Shown piece by piece: positions 34,501 through 45,800 of a stretch of DNA of 64,000 nucleotides. The first letter of the stretch is position 1, and the number at the start of each line of letters is the position of its first letter. Both the position numbers and the translations under genes were made by a program. The notes under the pieces are model-generated. The model was not told where the DNA came from, did no database searches, and worked only from the letters and a program-made list of their open reading frames with translations. Location: contig JALIZF010001833.1 in assembly GCA_029948255.1 (NCBI GenBank), forward strand, positions 124,001-188,000. The letters are read 5' to 3'. This DNA comes from Telmatactis stephensoni (taxonomy: Eukaryota > Cnidaria > Anthozoa > Actiniaria > Isophelliidae).

Positions 34501-37500
34501 ACATCAGTGGATTGTCCTCTAAAGCAAGAGAATGTCGCTCCTAATAACTCTGCCTGACTACCGTCGGTTCGTACTGATAGTGTATATGATTTGGACTTGA
34601 CATTGCCAGAAGGGCTTATTATTTCTGATGATGAGAAGTGTTCACCCGTTTGTTCGAGTTTAATTTGTGACACCGTGTCTGAGAATGTCTTTATGTTCCC
34701 AGCAGCGCGCGAATTATGTTATGATGATGTTGTTAGTTCTTCATTTGATCATGTTGATGTTTTGGTTCATGACAACGTGTTGGACAGCAATTTGACATGT
34801 CCGATAGCGCATGACCGTTGTACTGGACTCGGGAGTGACAGTTCCACTTTTGTACGTGATTTTGATAACATGACATTTATTAATATGCATGAGCAAGTTT
34901 CCGCTACAGGATTGCATAACTTTCAATTACGGCGGCTTCCGGTGATATCCCGGCTTAACATCACTTCCTGGCGGCGTTATTTACAGGATTACAGCGACAG
35001 TATAATCTGTGACTATTTGGAGTTTGGCTGGCCGCTGGACTATTCTAAGAGTACCTTTCCTGTTAGTGATTCTCGTAATCATCGAGGAGCTACTCAGTTC
35101 CCCGCGGTGGTCTCAAGTTATCTCCAACAAGAAAAAGCGCGTGGTGCCGTTATTGGACCTTTTTCTTCCAACCCTTTCTCTAGTGACGTGGCTATTTCTC
35201 CTTTAAATTCTGTTCCAAAGAGCACCCCTGGGGAGCGTCGACTTATTCTGGATCTCAGCTGGCCACAGGGAACTTCCGTTAATGATGGTATTTCGAGTGA
35301 CTGTTATTTGGGAGAGCACTTCAAATGAACTTATCCATCGGTGGATACCATTGTGGAACGCATCAATCAGTATGGTCAGGGTTGTCATATTGCCAAGCGG
35401 GATTTGAAACGTGCATATCGCCAGTTTCCCATTGATCCTGGCGATTACAATCTTTTAGGGTACAAGTGGGACGGTGCGTTATATTTTGATGTGGTCCTTC
35501 CAATGGGTTTGAGAATGGCTGCCATGGCTTGTCAGAGGGTTACGACTGCGGTTTGTCACATCTGTGCCACTGCTGGTCATGATGTCATAAGTTATCTAGA
35601 TGATTTTATGGCCTTTTCTACTCCAACTTCTTCGGAATCTACCTTTCATTACTGTGGTAATCTTCTGCGAGAACTGGGATTGGAGGAATCTTCAGAGAAA
35701 GCTTGTCCTCCCTCAACACATGCTACTTGTTTAGGGATACAGATCCCCGTTGTGCCCAGTTCAGGCCTTCATTCACATGTGTACTCTGTTACCTGCTGGC
35801 CCTCAGAGTCCAGCCTTTGTGGTTCCAGGTCGGCACGGTAAGAAGCTCTCTCCTGTCACCAAGTCTCAATTTGTCAAGTTCTTTCGGCGTAAGTTGGCCT
35901 CAGCTGGGATAGATAACCCAAATTCATTTAGAGGTCATTCATTTCGCAGGGGAGGTACCTCATGGGCTTTTAGTGTAGGCGTCCCTGGGGAGCTTATTCA
36001 GGTTTTCGGGGACTGGGCTTCCGATGCCTACAAGGGTTATCTAGATATGTCTTTAGCTGATAAGCTTTCATTAGCTTCTAAAATTAAAGCTCCGTTAGAG
36101 CATATTTCTTAGTTATATACACTTATTACTATGGGCTCAGTTTTGGGGGGTCTTTGGTGGCCAGAGAGGTTTGTCTTTGTATCGTTGGCTTTCTGTTGCT
36201 CATTAAACCTCTCTCTGTGCCCAAAACTGAGTCCATGGTCTTTATTTACATCATTATTGTTTGTTGCTGTTTATGGGGTGAACATTTATCCATATAGCTT
36301 GTTTAGACTGGGAGAATTATTATGACGTTGATGATTTAGTCTTGTTTTTATGAAGTACTAAAGCAGAAGCAACACAGACTCAGTATTGTATTATCACCTA
36401 AGTGTGATAAAAGATGATCATGCACCCCAAATGAACAGTGCACTACTGAGTGTGCAAATAGTACTTTTGCTGAACTGCTCATGAAGACCAGACTTTACAT
36501 TTTGCATAATGTTTGAAATTTGAATGGAACTGTCACTTAGAGAGATATTAGTGATGTACAGTTTCTTCAAGTTTTAAATGACTTGGAAAAATATGATCCA
36601 CAACAACAATGATCCACAACTGGATTTGAACCTGTGACCTTCCGAGTATTGATCAGATGCTATAGAGGCTTTGCATCATCACGTGATGGCAGCCATGACA
36701 GGAGGCAGGAACAATAGAGTCTGGGCCCGGTTGTACGAAGGTTGCCGGATAAAGTTATCCACCGGATAAGAGTTATCCACTGTATAGATTTTGTATAGAT
36801 TTTATCCGCTGGATAAGGATTTATCCGCTGGATAGCGCTATTCACCCTTCGTACAACCAGCCCCTGGACTATTTGGTTTACATGAGAAAGAGTCAGTTCC
36901 CCAGGGGGAAAAGACTCTATTGTTGTGCCTCCTGTCATGGCTGCCATCACATGATGGTGCAAAGCCCCTATAATGTACGAGTCAAATCCTAGGGTGCCCA
37001 TCCCCCCCCCCCCCCCCCCCGGGCATACCTGGGGCATTTGACAAGACTTGAGTTACATATAGTGGGGAATTTGACGTCGAATATTGACCGAACGGACGGG
37101 CATTTGACTGAGTGGCAGCCATCTTTAAAAATACCCAGAAAGCATTTGAGTCGTAACCACAGGAAGACCATGACCATCATTTTGGGTTATTTATGCAGTT
37201 TATGCAAACATTATTCTCTGAAAAGAAAAGCTATTAAAGAGCTAGTCGATACTACACAGCCTTGCCTTTGATTTGTTATTTATACAGTTTATGCAGCCAT
37301 TATTCTCTGAAAGTTTTAGCTTTAAATCTTTAAAACTGTCTTTGTGTTTGAAAATTTGAGTTTTTGTCACTCGAGGGGCGGGCATTTGACCATTCATTGC
37401 CTTTCAGTAGTGGGGCATTTGACTATCAAATATTGCCAGAGGGTGGGGAATTTGACCAATTTTTTTGAAAAGTCAAATGCCCGGGGTAATGCCCGGGGGG

Positions 37501-40133
37501 GGGGGGGGGGGGGGGGGATGGGCACCCTTGGATTTGACTCGTACATAACCACTTAAAATGGTTGAAACATCTGCAATTTGGATTTTTTCCAATTTTTTCA
37601 CACTCATAGAAACTTTACATACATTAATTAATATTATTGAAATTGTTGTTCCAATTAGGTACTCATATTGGTACTGTACTAGCAATGTCATTGTCTGGTG
37701 TCATAGCTAAAGCACTTGGATGGCCCGCTATATTCTATATATTTGGTATGTCCAAAAAAATATCTTACAGTGAATAGTTATTGAAATGAATTAAATATTT
37801 TTTTAAAAATTGATTATCAAGACAAGTGATAAGACTTAAAAGCTCGGTATGATTTTTTTCTTTACAAATGAAAAACGAGCAAAATTTGAGTAATGAACTT
37901 ACCTTGACGGCTTCACTCCGGCCTCAATCGATTTTTGTATGCCTTTCTCGCGTCGTCAAATATGAATTTGGAAATGTAAAGCATATTCAAGGTATTTTTA
38001 ACTGGAAAAAATCTATGAATTCTTTACACTTTTTAACAGAGAGAGATGCAAGCAACAATACAGCCTCGGTAGTTCGCAAAGTCGCAAGTCCAAAATGGCG
38101 GGAAACACGGGAAACTTGACGCGCGCGCGCATCTTGGCGGAAGTGAATTGTCTAGTCAAATCGGCCGGAAGTTAAATTTTCTTTCTTTCTCAATGAGTGC
38201 GCCATCATATGTCCGCCACTGAAGGTTTTGTAACAAAAATTGAAAACCAGGGAGAGAGCCTGTCAACAATAATTTGTTTTGTATGATTTTAGGATCGCTA
38301 GGCCTTCTCTGGTCAATCATTTGGTTCCTAGTAGTACGAAATTCACCAGCAGATGATCCCCACATAAGCCCTGACGAGCTTCATTACATTGAGAATGCTT
38401 TGAGAGAAGGTAGAACTTTGAGCAAGGTAATAAATATATATTCTCAATGTGCATTATTCTTCTAGCTCATCAATAGCTAATCCTAACAGAGGACTCCTTC
38501 CATATCTAATGGGCAACTTTACTTTGAATATTCTGTAACTGAAATGACGCGAGGTAAAAATGTTTACATGATTATCAAACGTTTGTATCTATGATAGGAC
38601 ACACATAAGCCAATTCCATGGAAGGCCATTGCGACATCTCTACCGTTCTGGGCCATTATCGTTGCTCATTTCTCTGAAAACTGGGGATTTTACACTCTTT
38701 TGACCGAACTGCCATCCTATCTGAAACACGCTCTCAAATTTGACCTCGCCAATGTAAGTAGGAGTATCTCAATCATCGCTATTCATCATCGTCATCATTT
38801 ATCATATCAAACTCGTCCCCACAATCATGGAATGATATGAATTCTTGTCATCATAGGCTGGTTTCGTGTCAGCCGCGCCATACCTTGTCATGGCATTTGT
38901 TGTGCAAATTGGTGGAAACTTTGCCGACTGTCTACGTACGAAGGAAATCCTTTCAACCACCAAAGTTCGAAAACTATGCAATGCTACCGGTAGGTTGCAT
39001 TTCATTATGAATCTCTATACTATACAAAAACAATACGGTCGACAAGATAGATTTTGGGAGCGCATTTCTCATCAGGTCCATCAGGCTCTTCGTCAGAAGA
39101 CCACGCCAATTTTATGACGAAAATAGCGTTAAATACAAACGTTTATTTGTGTGAAATAACACGATTAATTGTTGCACCTGTATATTTCCAGGTTTTATCG
39201 TCCAAGCTATAGCTCTGGTCATAGTCGGGTACACTAGTGATTGGAAGGTTGTGGTCGCATGTCTCATTGTGTCAGTGGGAATGAATGGGTTTGTGTGCAG
39301 CGGGTTCTTTGTCAATCACTTGGACATCGCTCCACAGTACGCCAGTGTCTTGATGGGTATCACCAACACCATTGCAACTGTGCCAGGAATTGTCAGTCCT
39401 TTGTTGACGGGAGTTATTGTCCAACACCACGTATGTTCTGTTTCTATCTTTTAAAAGTAACCACATTTGAATACAGCCAGTTTCGTTAGCACAAGTACGA
39501 CTGTAGAGAGGTGCAGGGACGGAGGGGTGCACCCGTTCTGAGACGACTTAGGGCCTTTTTCTTCTCGATATTTTTTCAAAATATCCTCAAGATCCTCTGG
39601 AAGGTTTTCGTTTTCTATAATGCAGCTCCCCCACACCCCCACTCCTAAAGGATAATTATGGATCCGCCCCTGAGGTGGCCGTCGGTGAAGGTTTGCCAAC
39701 ACCATTCCCTGGGGAGTGGGAAGGATTGAAAAATCAATTAGGATCGGGAGGGAGACGGGGAAAGATAAAGAGAGGAACAAACTTGAAGGGAGGGAGAAGA
39801 ACGGTGTTGTCATCTCGAGCCACCTTAGATTCTAGAATTATTCATGCTTGACTAGAGAACATAAAACCCCAACTGCACAACGTCTTTCATGTTTGTATTA
39901 TAACTTTCCTTTTTAAATTTTTTTTTTCTCCATTTCTATATTAGACACACGGTGAATGGAGGATTGTCTTCTATATTGCTGCCATCGTGTATGCATTTGG
40001 AGCCTTTTTCTTCATTGTCTTTGCTTCTGGAGATGTGCAGATCTGGGCGTCTGAAACGAACGATTATGAAGAGGGTCTTTTGGACAACAAAAACGACGAC
40101 GATGATGATGAGCATGAAATTCTAAATCGCTAA
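31546..40133 (+). CDS. SLC17 (sialin / vesicular anion transporter-like) protein, copy B
   Basis: Ten exons: 31546-31797, 31942-31978, 32103-32305, 33047-33134, 37659-37745, 38293-38426, 38598-38753, 38857-38989, 39192-39430 and 39945-40133. All phases join, giving 505 residues. It is a major-facilitator transporter with 12 expected membrane segments. The cytosolic N-terminus is Lys/Cys-rich ([11 protein letters not shown]). After segment 1 a luminal loop carries sequons NHT and NGT. The family strings are [45 protein letters not shown] and [12 protein letters not shown]. The C-terminus is acidic ([12 protein letters not shown]). SLC17 proteins move organic anions such as sialic acid, glutamate, nucleotides or phosphate across lysosomal, vesicular or plasma membranes; the substrate here is unknown. 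Intron 4 is swollen by a DIRS-like element and nested MITEs, but the splice sites are intact. ATG choice rests on identity with copies A and C. Confidence 0.92.
33475..35841 (+). pseudogene. DIRS-like gag and reverse transcriptase frame with in-frame stops
   Basis: A single reading register runs from [19 protein letters not shown] through three in-frame stops (33658, 34555, 35326). The gag part has a coiled coil ([18 protein letters not shown]). It also has a Cys/His cluster ([10 protein letters not shown] ... HICGTC ... HPE ... CP), as in DIRS gag proteins. The polymerase part includes [55 protein letters not shown] and the catalytic SYLDDFMAF box. It ends abruptly around 35750, where sequence jumps into the recombinase. 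The frame is inactive as written. Confidence 0.85.
35750..36112 (+). pseudogene. Tyrosine recombinase C-terminal fragment of the DIRS-like element
   Basis: A frame of about 120 residues carries the recombinase box [17 protein letters not shown] (H-x-x-R), and the distal [12 protein letters not shown] with the presumed catalytic tyrosine. The first catalytic arginine region is missing because of the deletion that fuses reverse transcriptase to recombinase. The register differs from the upstream frame. Tyrosine recombinases replace the integrase in DIRS, Ngaro and PAT elements. Confidence 0.8.
36663..36970. mobile_element. GAGGCTTTGCA-ended MITE in SLC17 copy B (nested insertion inside)
   Basis: The arms GAGGCTTTGCATCATCACGT and ATGATGGTGCAAAGCCC are inverted. 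Inner arms include GCCATGACAGGAGGCA and TGCCTCCTGTCATGGC. The same element is 45209-45376 in copy C without the interior insertion. In copy B it is split by the 140-bp MITE at 36724-36863. Confidence 0.75.
36724..36863. mobile_element. GGTTGTACGAAGG-ended MITE nested in another MITE
   Basis: The ends GGCCCGGTTGTACGAAGG and CCTTCGTACAACCAGCCC are inverted, and the interior repeats TTATCCGCTGGATAA. CTG flanks both sides (36721-36723 and 36864-36866). Copy C at the same place reads AGAGTCTGGACTAATCTGG with a single CTG, giving an exact empty site. Confidence 0.85.
36974..37545. mobile_element. Poly-C/poly-G capped MITE in intron 4 of SLC17 copy B
   Basis: The terminal inverted repeats are TGTACGAGTCAAATCC and GGATTTGACTCGTACA. 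They are followed inward by GGGTGCCCATC with a C run on the left and the complement with a G run on the right. The interior repeats GGGGCATTTGAC/GGGGAATTTGAC. TAA flanks both sides (36971-36973 and 37546-37548). Copy C lacks it, reading CTCTATAACCACTTAAAATGG. Confidence 0.85.
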
Positions 40134-42500
40134 ACCTGTAAACTGTCACTCCCTACATCACACAAAACACACATTGAAGCTTGGTAATTCACTGAGTCGC
40201 AAACGGCATATCAGATCACGAGTTCATACAGTCTCCCCCCCTCCATCCCCCCCCCCCCCCCACACACACACACACACAAATATATACACCGGCACATACA
40301 TTTCCCCCTAAACCGAAGAAATCTTGTAAATGACGCCACGAGGAAAAATTGAACTTTGTCATTCTCAAGTCAGTCAGTCAAAGAAAGGTTGTTCGCAACG
40401 TACTTTTCTGTAAATGTTTTGCCGAGCAACTCGCGCTAGGCGTTCCTAAGAGCTAATTGTATTCTATGTATGAGCTACAAATCAACCATTTCTTTCATTG
40501 ATATTCTTTGTGGGAGAGTGACGCACAATGTATTTACCCTAGGAAGTAGCCTTTATGAACACCTATATCTTAGTTCTTGCCCCCTTTTCAGTTGGGTCCT
40601 ACTTTTTTTCTTTCTCTCTCTCTCACTCTCTCTATCTTCTGTCTAAACATATAGGACAATATTTTCCCAAAGCTTTATTTTCTAAATGTTTGTTGTTGTT
40701 CGGTTTTATCGAAACTGTTAATGAAATTTCGCGCTCGCTACGCTGATCGTGTAAGTTGTTGCCTCTCAGAATTTTATGGCTTGCTAAAGCCCTGCGATGT
40801 CACTTTAAAAGGGCGTTTGAGGAAGTTACGCCCCCGCCGTGTTTTGTAAAATGGTGTACCCCCATTTTAAAAGGTCTAGATCCGCCGCTGCAGCCCCTTT
40901 CCCCCCCACCCACCCACACACTTTTGAAGGTGCTCCGCGGTCCATGAGGTCGTGTTCCCTTGATGTTTCCGCAGATTTCGGTGTAGGTGGATTTGATGCT
41001 GTTTGGCTCTTGACTCTTCAGTCATTCCTTCTGTCCGGCTCCTGACTCTGTGTATCTGAGTGGGTCTCAGTTGACTGGGGGTGTAAGGCTGTAATGTGCG
41101 CATCGTTCTGGCACTCGTCCCAGGAAACAGTCCTTTGCTAAGAGGCTATTTGTTGGAAGCGCAGCGATAACGCCCTTTTTCTTGCTTCAAGAAATTCCTC
41201 CTCCTCCTCTTTCTCTTCCTCCTGATTTAACTGTATGCATCCGATTCCATAGCTTTTCGATTTGAAAGTTGACTATCTCGAGATTCGTTGCTTTGGACTA
41301 CCTGTGTTTTCTCGGTAAGAATATAGCCTCGTTCACATGCAAGTCTGGCGATCGATAGTGTGGGCTTCCTGTGTGGATGACTTCTTACTTACATGTTTAC
41401 CATTGACCAATCAGAAATCAAATGACAAACAGGATGAACTCTCCGGATGCGACAAACATGAATATTCAAGATTTGCTTCAGTGAATCAACCTTTGACCAA
41501 TATTTGTTTCATTTCGTTCTCCGTTTTCTAAGAGATAGACTCATCACCATCCAAGATATTTGGTCGTTTTGTTTGATATTAATGGCATTCACGTAGGTGA
41601 ATCGGTAAGTTTTCTTTTCCGACATGGTTTATAAACAAGAATAATTCCTTCGTTTTTAAATATATTTGCTCTACACATGAACACTGTTGTGGTTTTATAT
41701 TATTCAAAACATCACTTATTTTGACATCCCCTCAAGAATATCATAGAAAGGGATATTTCATAAAGATCAACCAAATCGATGTGAAACTGGAAGAGATCAT
41801 CGAACGACAGCTGTACTTGAATATCCATAATGTTGATAAATTGATCTCAGTAATTATGCTTTAATACAAAGCACAATACTGGTACGTTATTCTAATTTTA
41901 TTGACTGTTCTTATAGATCGCTGAAGAAGATTTTATGTCATTTTAAAATACTAAATCTTACGATAGTATAAAATAACATAAAAGAGGTCATATAAAAGAG
42001 AATGCTACATGTAGCATAGCTACAAATATGTACAAGTTAGAAATTGACTTATTCAAATTTTATTGACTGTACTTAGAGATCGCTGAAAAAGAATTTTACG
42101 TCATTTTAATTAAGACACGCGGAACTAAATCTTACGATAATATAAAAGAGAATGCTATAAACATAGCTACAATTATGTATAGGTGATATAACTTATACAT
42201 AATTGTAGCGAAATGTGTTGACGCGCCAATAATTATTTATCTACAAACATCGTAGAACGAGCCAAACATGAACATATATCTGCAAATACATTTTTATACA
42301 TGTTTTGAGACTATATGAAAATGTTTTTATTGGCACTTGATTTCATGCAAGTGAAATGCTCTTGTCATCTCCATTTGAATAAATGTCAGAACATATTAAA
42401 AGCTTTTTTAAATTTTAGTTGTTTCAAGTTTCATTTATTACAAATGAGCAGGAAATAAACACTTCCACAATAATTACAATTTTGAGGTGCCTGGAATTGC
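40134..42500. other. Spacer between SLC17 copies B and C
   Basis: It begins with the copy B 3' flank (ACACACATTGAAGCTTGGTA, then a C run at 40240-40261 and CA repeats). Bases 40945-41290 carry the Cys-rich minus-strand segment with stops. Bases 41395-42430 align with the copy A downstream region without the 1.5-kb insert. Bases 42020-42080 are a short local duplication of TTATTCTAATTTTATTGACTG-like sequence. Confidence 0.5.
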
Positions 42501-42846
42501 TTAATGAAAAGGTTATCTTCAGAAGGGGGTGCACCATCATATAAATTGGAAACTGGAAATTGGATATTTTGGGTAGATATTGAGAAAAAAGGACTCAGAG
42601 TTGTCTCAGGAGGGGTGCACACCCCTTGCACCCCTCCCGTAAATCCCACCCTGAGTACAATAATTTATAGCAGTTTAAGGTTTGGATTTACAATTTGCTG
42701 TGATCTTTGGATAGATTTTTTTTCAATATTCCTATACAGAAGATTCATTTAGTTAATTCTTTTACGAATGGTCAACCCAAGTTGTACTGATTAAAACATT
42801 AATCACATTTCAGATAAATACAGTACATCTTACACTCTCTGCCAAT

Positions 42847-45800
42847 ATGGCAGAAAAAGAAAAGCTTGGTGGAAATGTGTTCAAATCTTCACCATACGAT
42901 AATCAACTGTTTGGTGAAGGAAAAGCCAAAAAGAAGTGTTGTGCATGTTGGCATTGTCCACCTCCAAAACGATACATTGTGGCTATACTTGGATTGTTTG
43001 GCTTTGCTAATGTCTATGCATTACGAGTCAACCTCAGCGTTGCCCTGGTAGCAATGGTATCTAATCATACTGTTTACAAGAATGGTACTTGGGTTGAGGT
43101 AAGTTGATAGAGTCTTCTTTAATGCCATGATTAAATGTATTTTTAGGCAATGCGGCAGTGTGACAAATTTTTGGTGTGCATAGTTTCTCCCTTTGTTTTC
43201 CCCTTTATTGATTTTCTTTGCATAATTTATTTATTTTATTTATTTATTTTATTTAGAAGCTTCCACTTAGTTAACATGAATTTACAATAACGAGAAAAAA
43301 ACCCTGAAAAGACACAAATACATAACAAATTATACAGTTAAACTAAGTAAGGGAGCAACTAACATACTCAAGAGGTCCCGGCAAGGTTGCCCTTAACAAC
43401 GAACAAGAAAAAAATTGACATACATAAAACACTTATATAAAAAATATGTATTAATGCTAATAGCGGCCTCCATAAGCCAATGTAAGAGGAGGGATACAGT
43501 TAGAAAAAAACAAGGGAGGGTAAGTAGGGCAAGGCTTATGGAGACTACTAGTAGCTTAATAAGAGCATAATAATAAGAGCATAATAATGGAACTCTGCTT
43601 TTTCTGCCCTTCAACCTGCAAAGAGCTCTGCTAATATAAATACTATCAATATTATTGTTTTGTCAGATTCCAGCAGAGTTTAACTGGAGCACAGAACTAC
43701 AAGGTAAGTGTACTACAAGTTTTAATTTGAAACAACATCAACATGTTTTAAGGAAACCAAAATACTTATTACTAAATATAATAATCTTATTTATTCATTT
43801 TCATTTGTTTCGGTGTTTGAACTCTTGTTATTCAGGCATTATATTAGGAGCTTTCTTCTATGGATATATTCTAACCCAGCTGCCTGGAGGTTTGCTGGCC
43901 ATCAAGTTTGGAGGAAAAAGTCTGTTTGGGTTTGGAGTTTTCTTTACTTCAGCAGCAACTTTGTTTATTCCTGTTGCTGCACGAGGAAATGTTGGGATAT
44001 TGATAGTGCTCAGAATAGTAATTGGAATTTGTGAGGTAATTTGTGTCATATCTTATATTTTTAGTTCTGAGACCAGTTTTTTAAAAGCCGGTTAGTCCTA
44101 ATCCAGGGTTAACATTTCAGTGGTTTTCTTTAGATTCAACCCTAAGTTAGCCATAACCTGCTAACAACACTGGGCCATGCTCTGTAATTTTGATTTTGAT
44201 AATTTCTGTTCAATGTTCTGCACAAAGAATATTCTGCAATGGCCTACCAGTAGACATTTTGTCTAATTATTTTATGAGAGGGGAGGGCACTTAACAAAGT
44301 TTTACATATGGAAGCTCTCTGTCCCTTTATATACTTTCATATGGCTAAAAAAAAGCTTTCCCCACTCTCAGTCGATAATTTCCACACTCTTAATACCTCC
44401 AGCCTGAGATAGGTACCCCTTTTGAATGTGGCCTCCTTGAGGTCATGTATTAAATGCAGTCAAGTCAAATAAATTGCTAATTACGATTTCTCCAGTGTTA
44501 CATCTGAGACTCTCTTGAATTTCTTTGTGCATGATCACACAACTAATTAATGTATCAAAAGTGGTCTGTTCACATTTCATAGCAGGATATTTGTGCAATT
44601 GCCATCTTTGTTTCATTTTAGGGTGTAGTGTTCCCTGCTAACCATGCTCTGTGGAGTAGATGGGCTCCACCTCTTGAAAGGAGCAAGCTGACAACTATTG
44701 CTGTCTCAGGTATTAACTGTTTATGTCTGGTGTATTACTATTATAACTATGTTGTCATGGCTTATCATGATGGCTTTTCATAAATAATGGGGTGCTAAAG
44801 TGTGCACAGCCCACTCGCAATCCACTGTAATGAACTGACGAACTTGTATATGCAATGATTGTAAACTTGATGATTTAGTCCTGTTTTTATGAACTACTAA
44901 AGCAGAAGCAACTCAGACTCAGTATTGTATTATCACCTAAGTGTGACAAAAGATGATCATGCACCCCAAATGAACAGTGCACTACTGAGTGTGCAAATAG
45001 TACTTTTGCTGAACTGCTCATGAAGACCAGACTTTACATTTTGCATAATGATTGAAATTTGAATGGAACTGTCACTTAGAAAGATATTAGTGATGTACAT
45101 GCAGTTTCTTCAAGTTTGAGATGACTTGGAAAAATATGATCCACAACAACAATGATCGATCCACAACTGGATTTGAACCTGTGACCTTCCGAGTATTGAT
45201 CAGATGCTATAGAGGCTTTGCACCATCACGTGATGGCAGCCATGACAGGAGGCAGGAACAATAGAGTCTGGACTAATCTGGTTTACATGAGAAGAGTTCA
45301 GTCCCCCAGGAGGAAAAGACTCTATTGTTGTGCCTCCTGTCATGGCTGCCATCACATGATGGTGCAAAGCCTCTATAACCACTTAAAATGGTTGAAACAT
45401 TTGCAATTTGGATTTTTTCCAATGTTTTCACACTCAAAGAAACTTTACATACATTAATATCATTGAAATTGTTGTTCCAAATTAGGTACTCATATTGGTA
45501 CTGTACTAGCAATGTCATTGTCTGGTGTCATAGCTAAAGCACTTGGATGGTCTGCTATATTCTATATATTTGGTATGTAAGTTTACATACAATTTACATT
45601 GGTGTCAAACTGGTAGATAAATAAATCCCAGTAAGTTAATGAAATGATTAAGCTTCAGCTTAATTGAGATGAAATTTGCTTGTGTAAATGGTGAAAATCC
45701 ATTTATCATAGAATATTTGTCATCAAGGAAATTTGCCCAAGGGTGAAAATATCTTTAAGCTTACTTGAAAATACCAGGTTGAATACAGTTGATTAAGTTA

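Larger units (their letters stand above)
33285..36327 (+). mobile_element. DIRS-like (tyrosine-recombinase) retrotransposon, internally deleted, in intron 4 of SLC17 copy B
   Basis: Intron 4 of copy C gives the empty site. Shared sequence runs to TTGTATATGCAATG and resumes at TTGATGATTTAGTC, so about 3.04 kb is extra in copy B. There is no evident target duplication, as expected for tyrosine-recombinase integration. Gag-like, reverse-transcriptase and recombinase parts follow in order. The RNase H region, any methylase and the start of the recombinase are deleted. Near the 3' end an inverted pair (GGGCTCAGTTTTGGG near 36133 and CCCAAAACTGAGTCC near 36219) could be part of the element's internal complementary region. 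Confidence 0.85.

Noticed and set aside
37344..37691. Frames rich in GGGGG or PPPPP
   Set aside because: They read through the poly-G/poly-C caps of a MITE.
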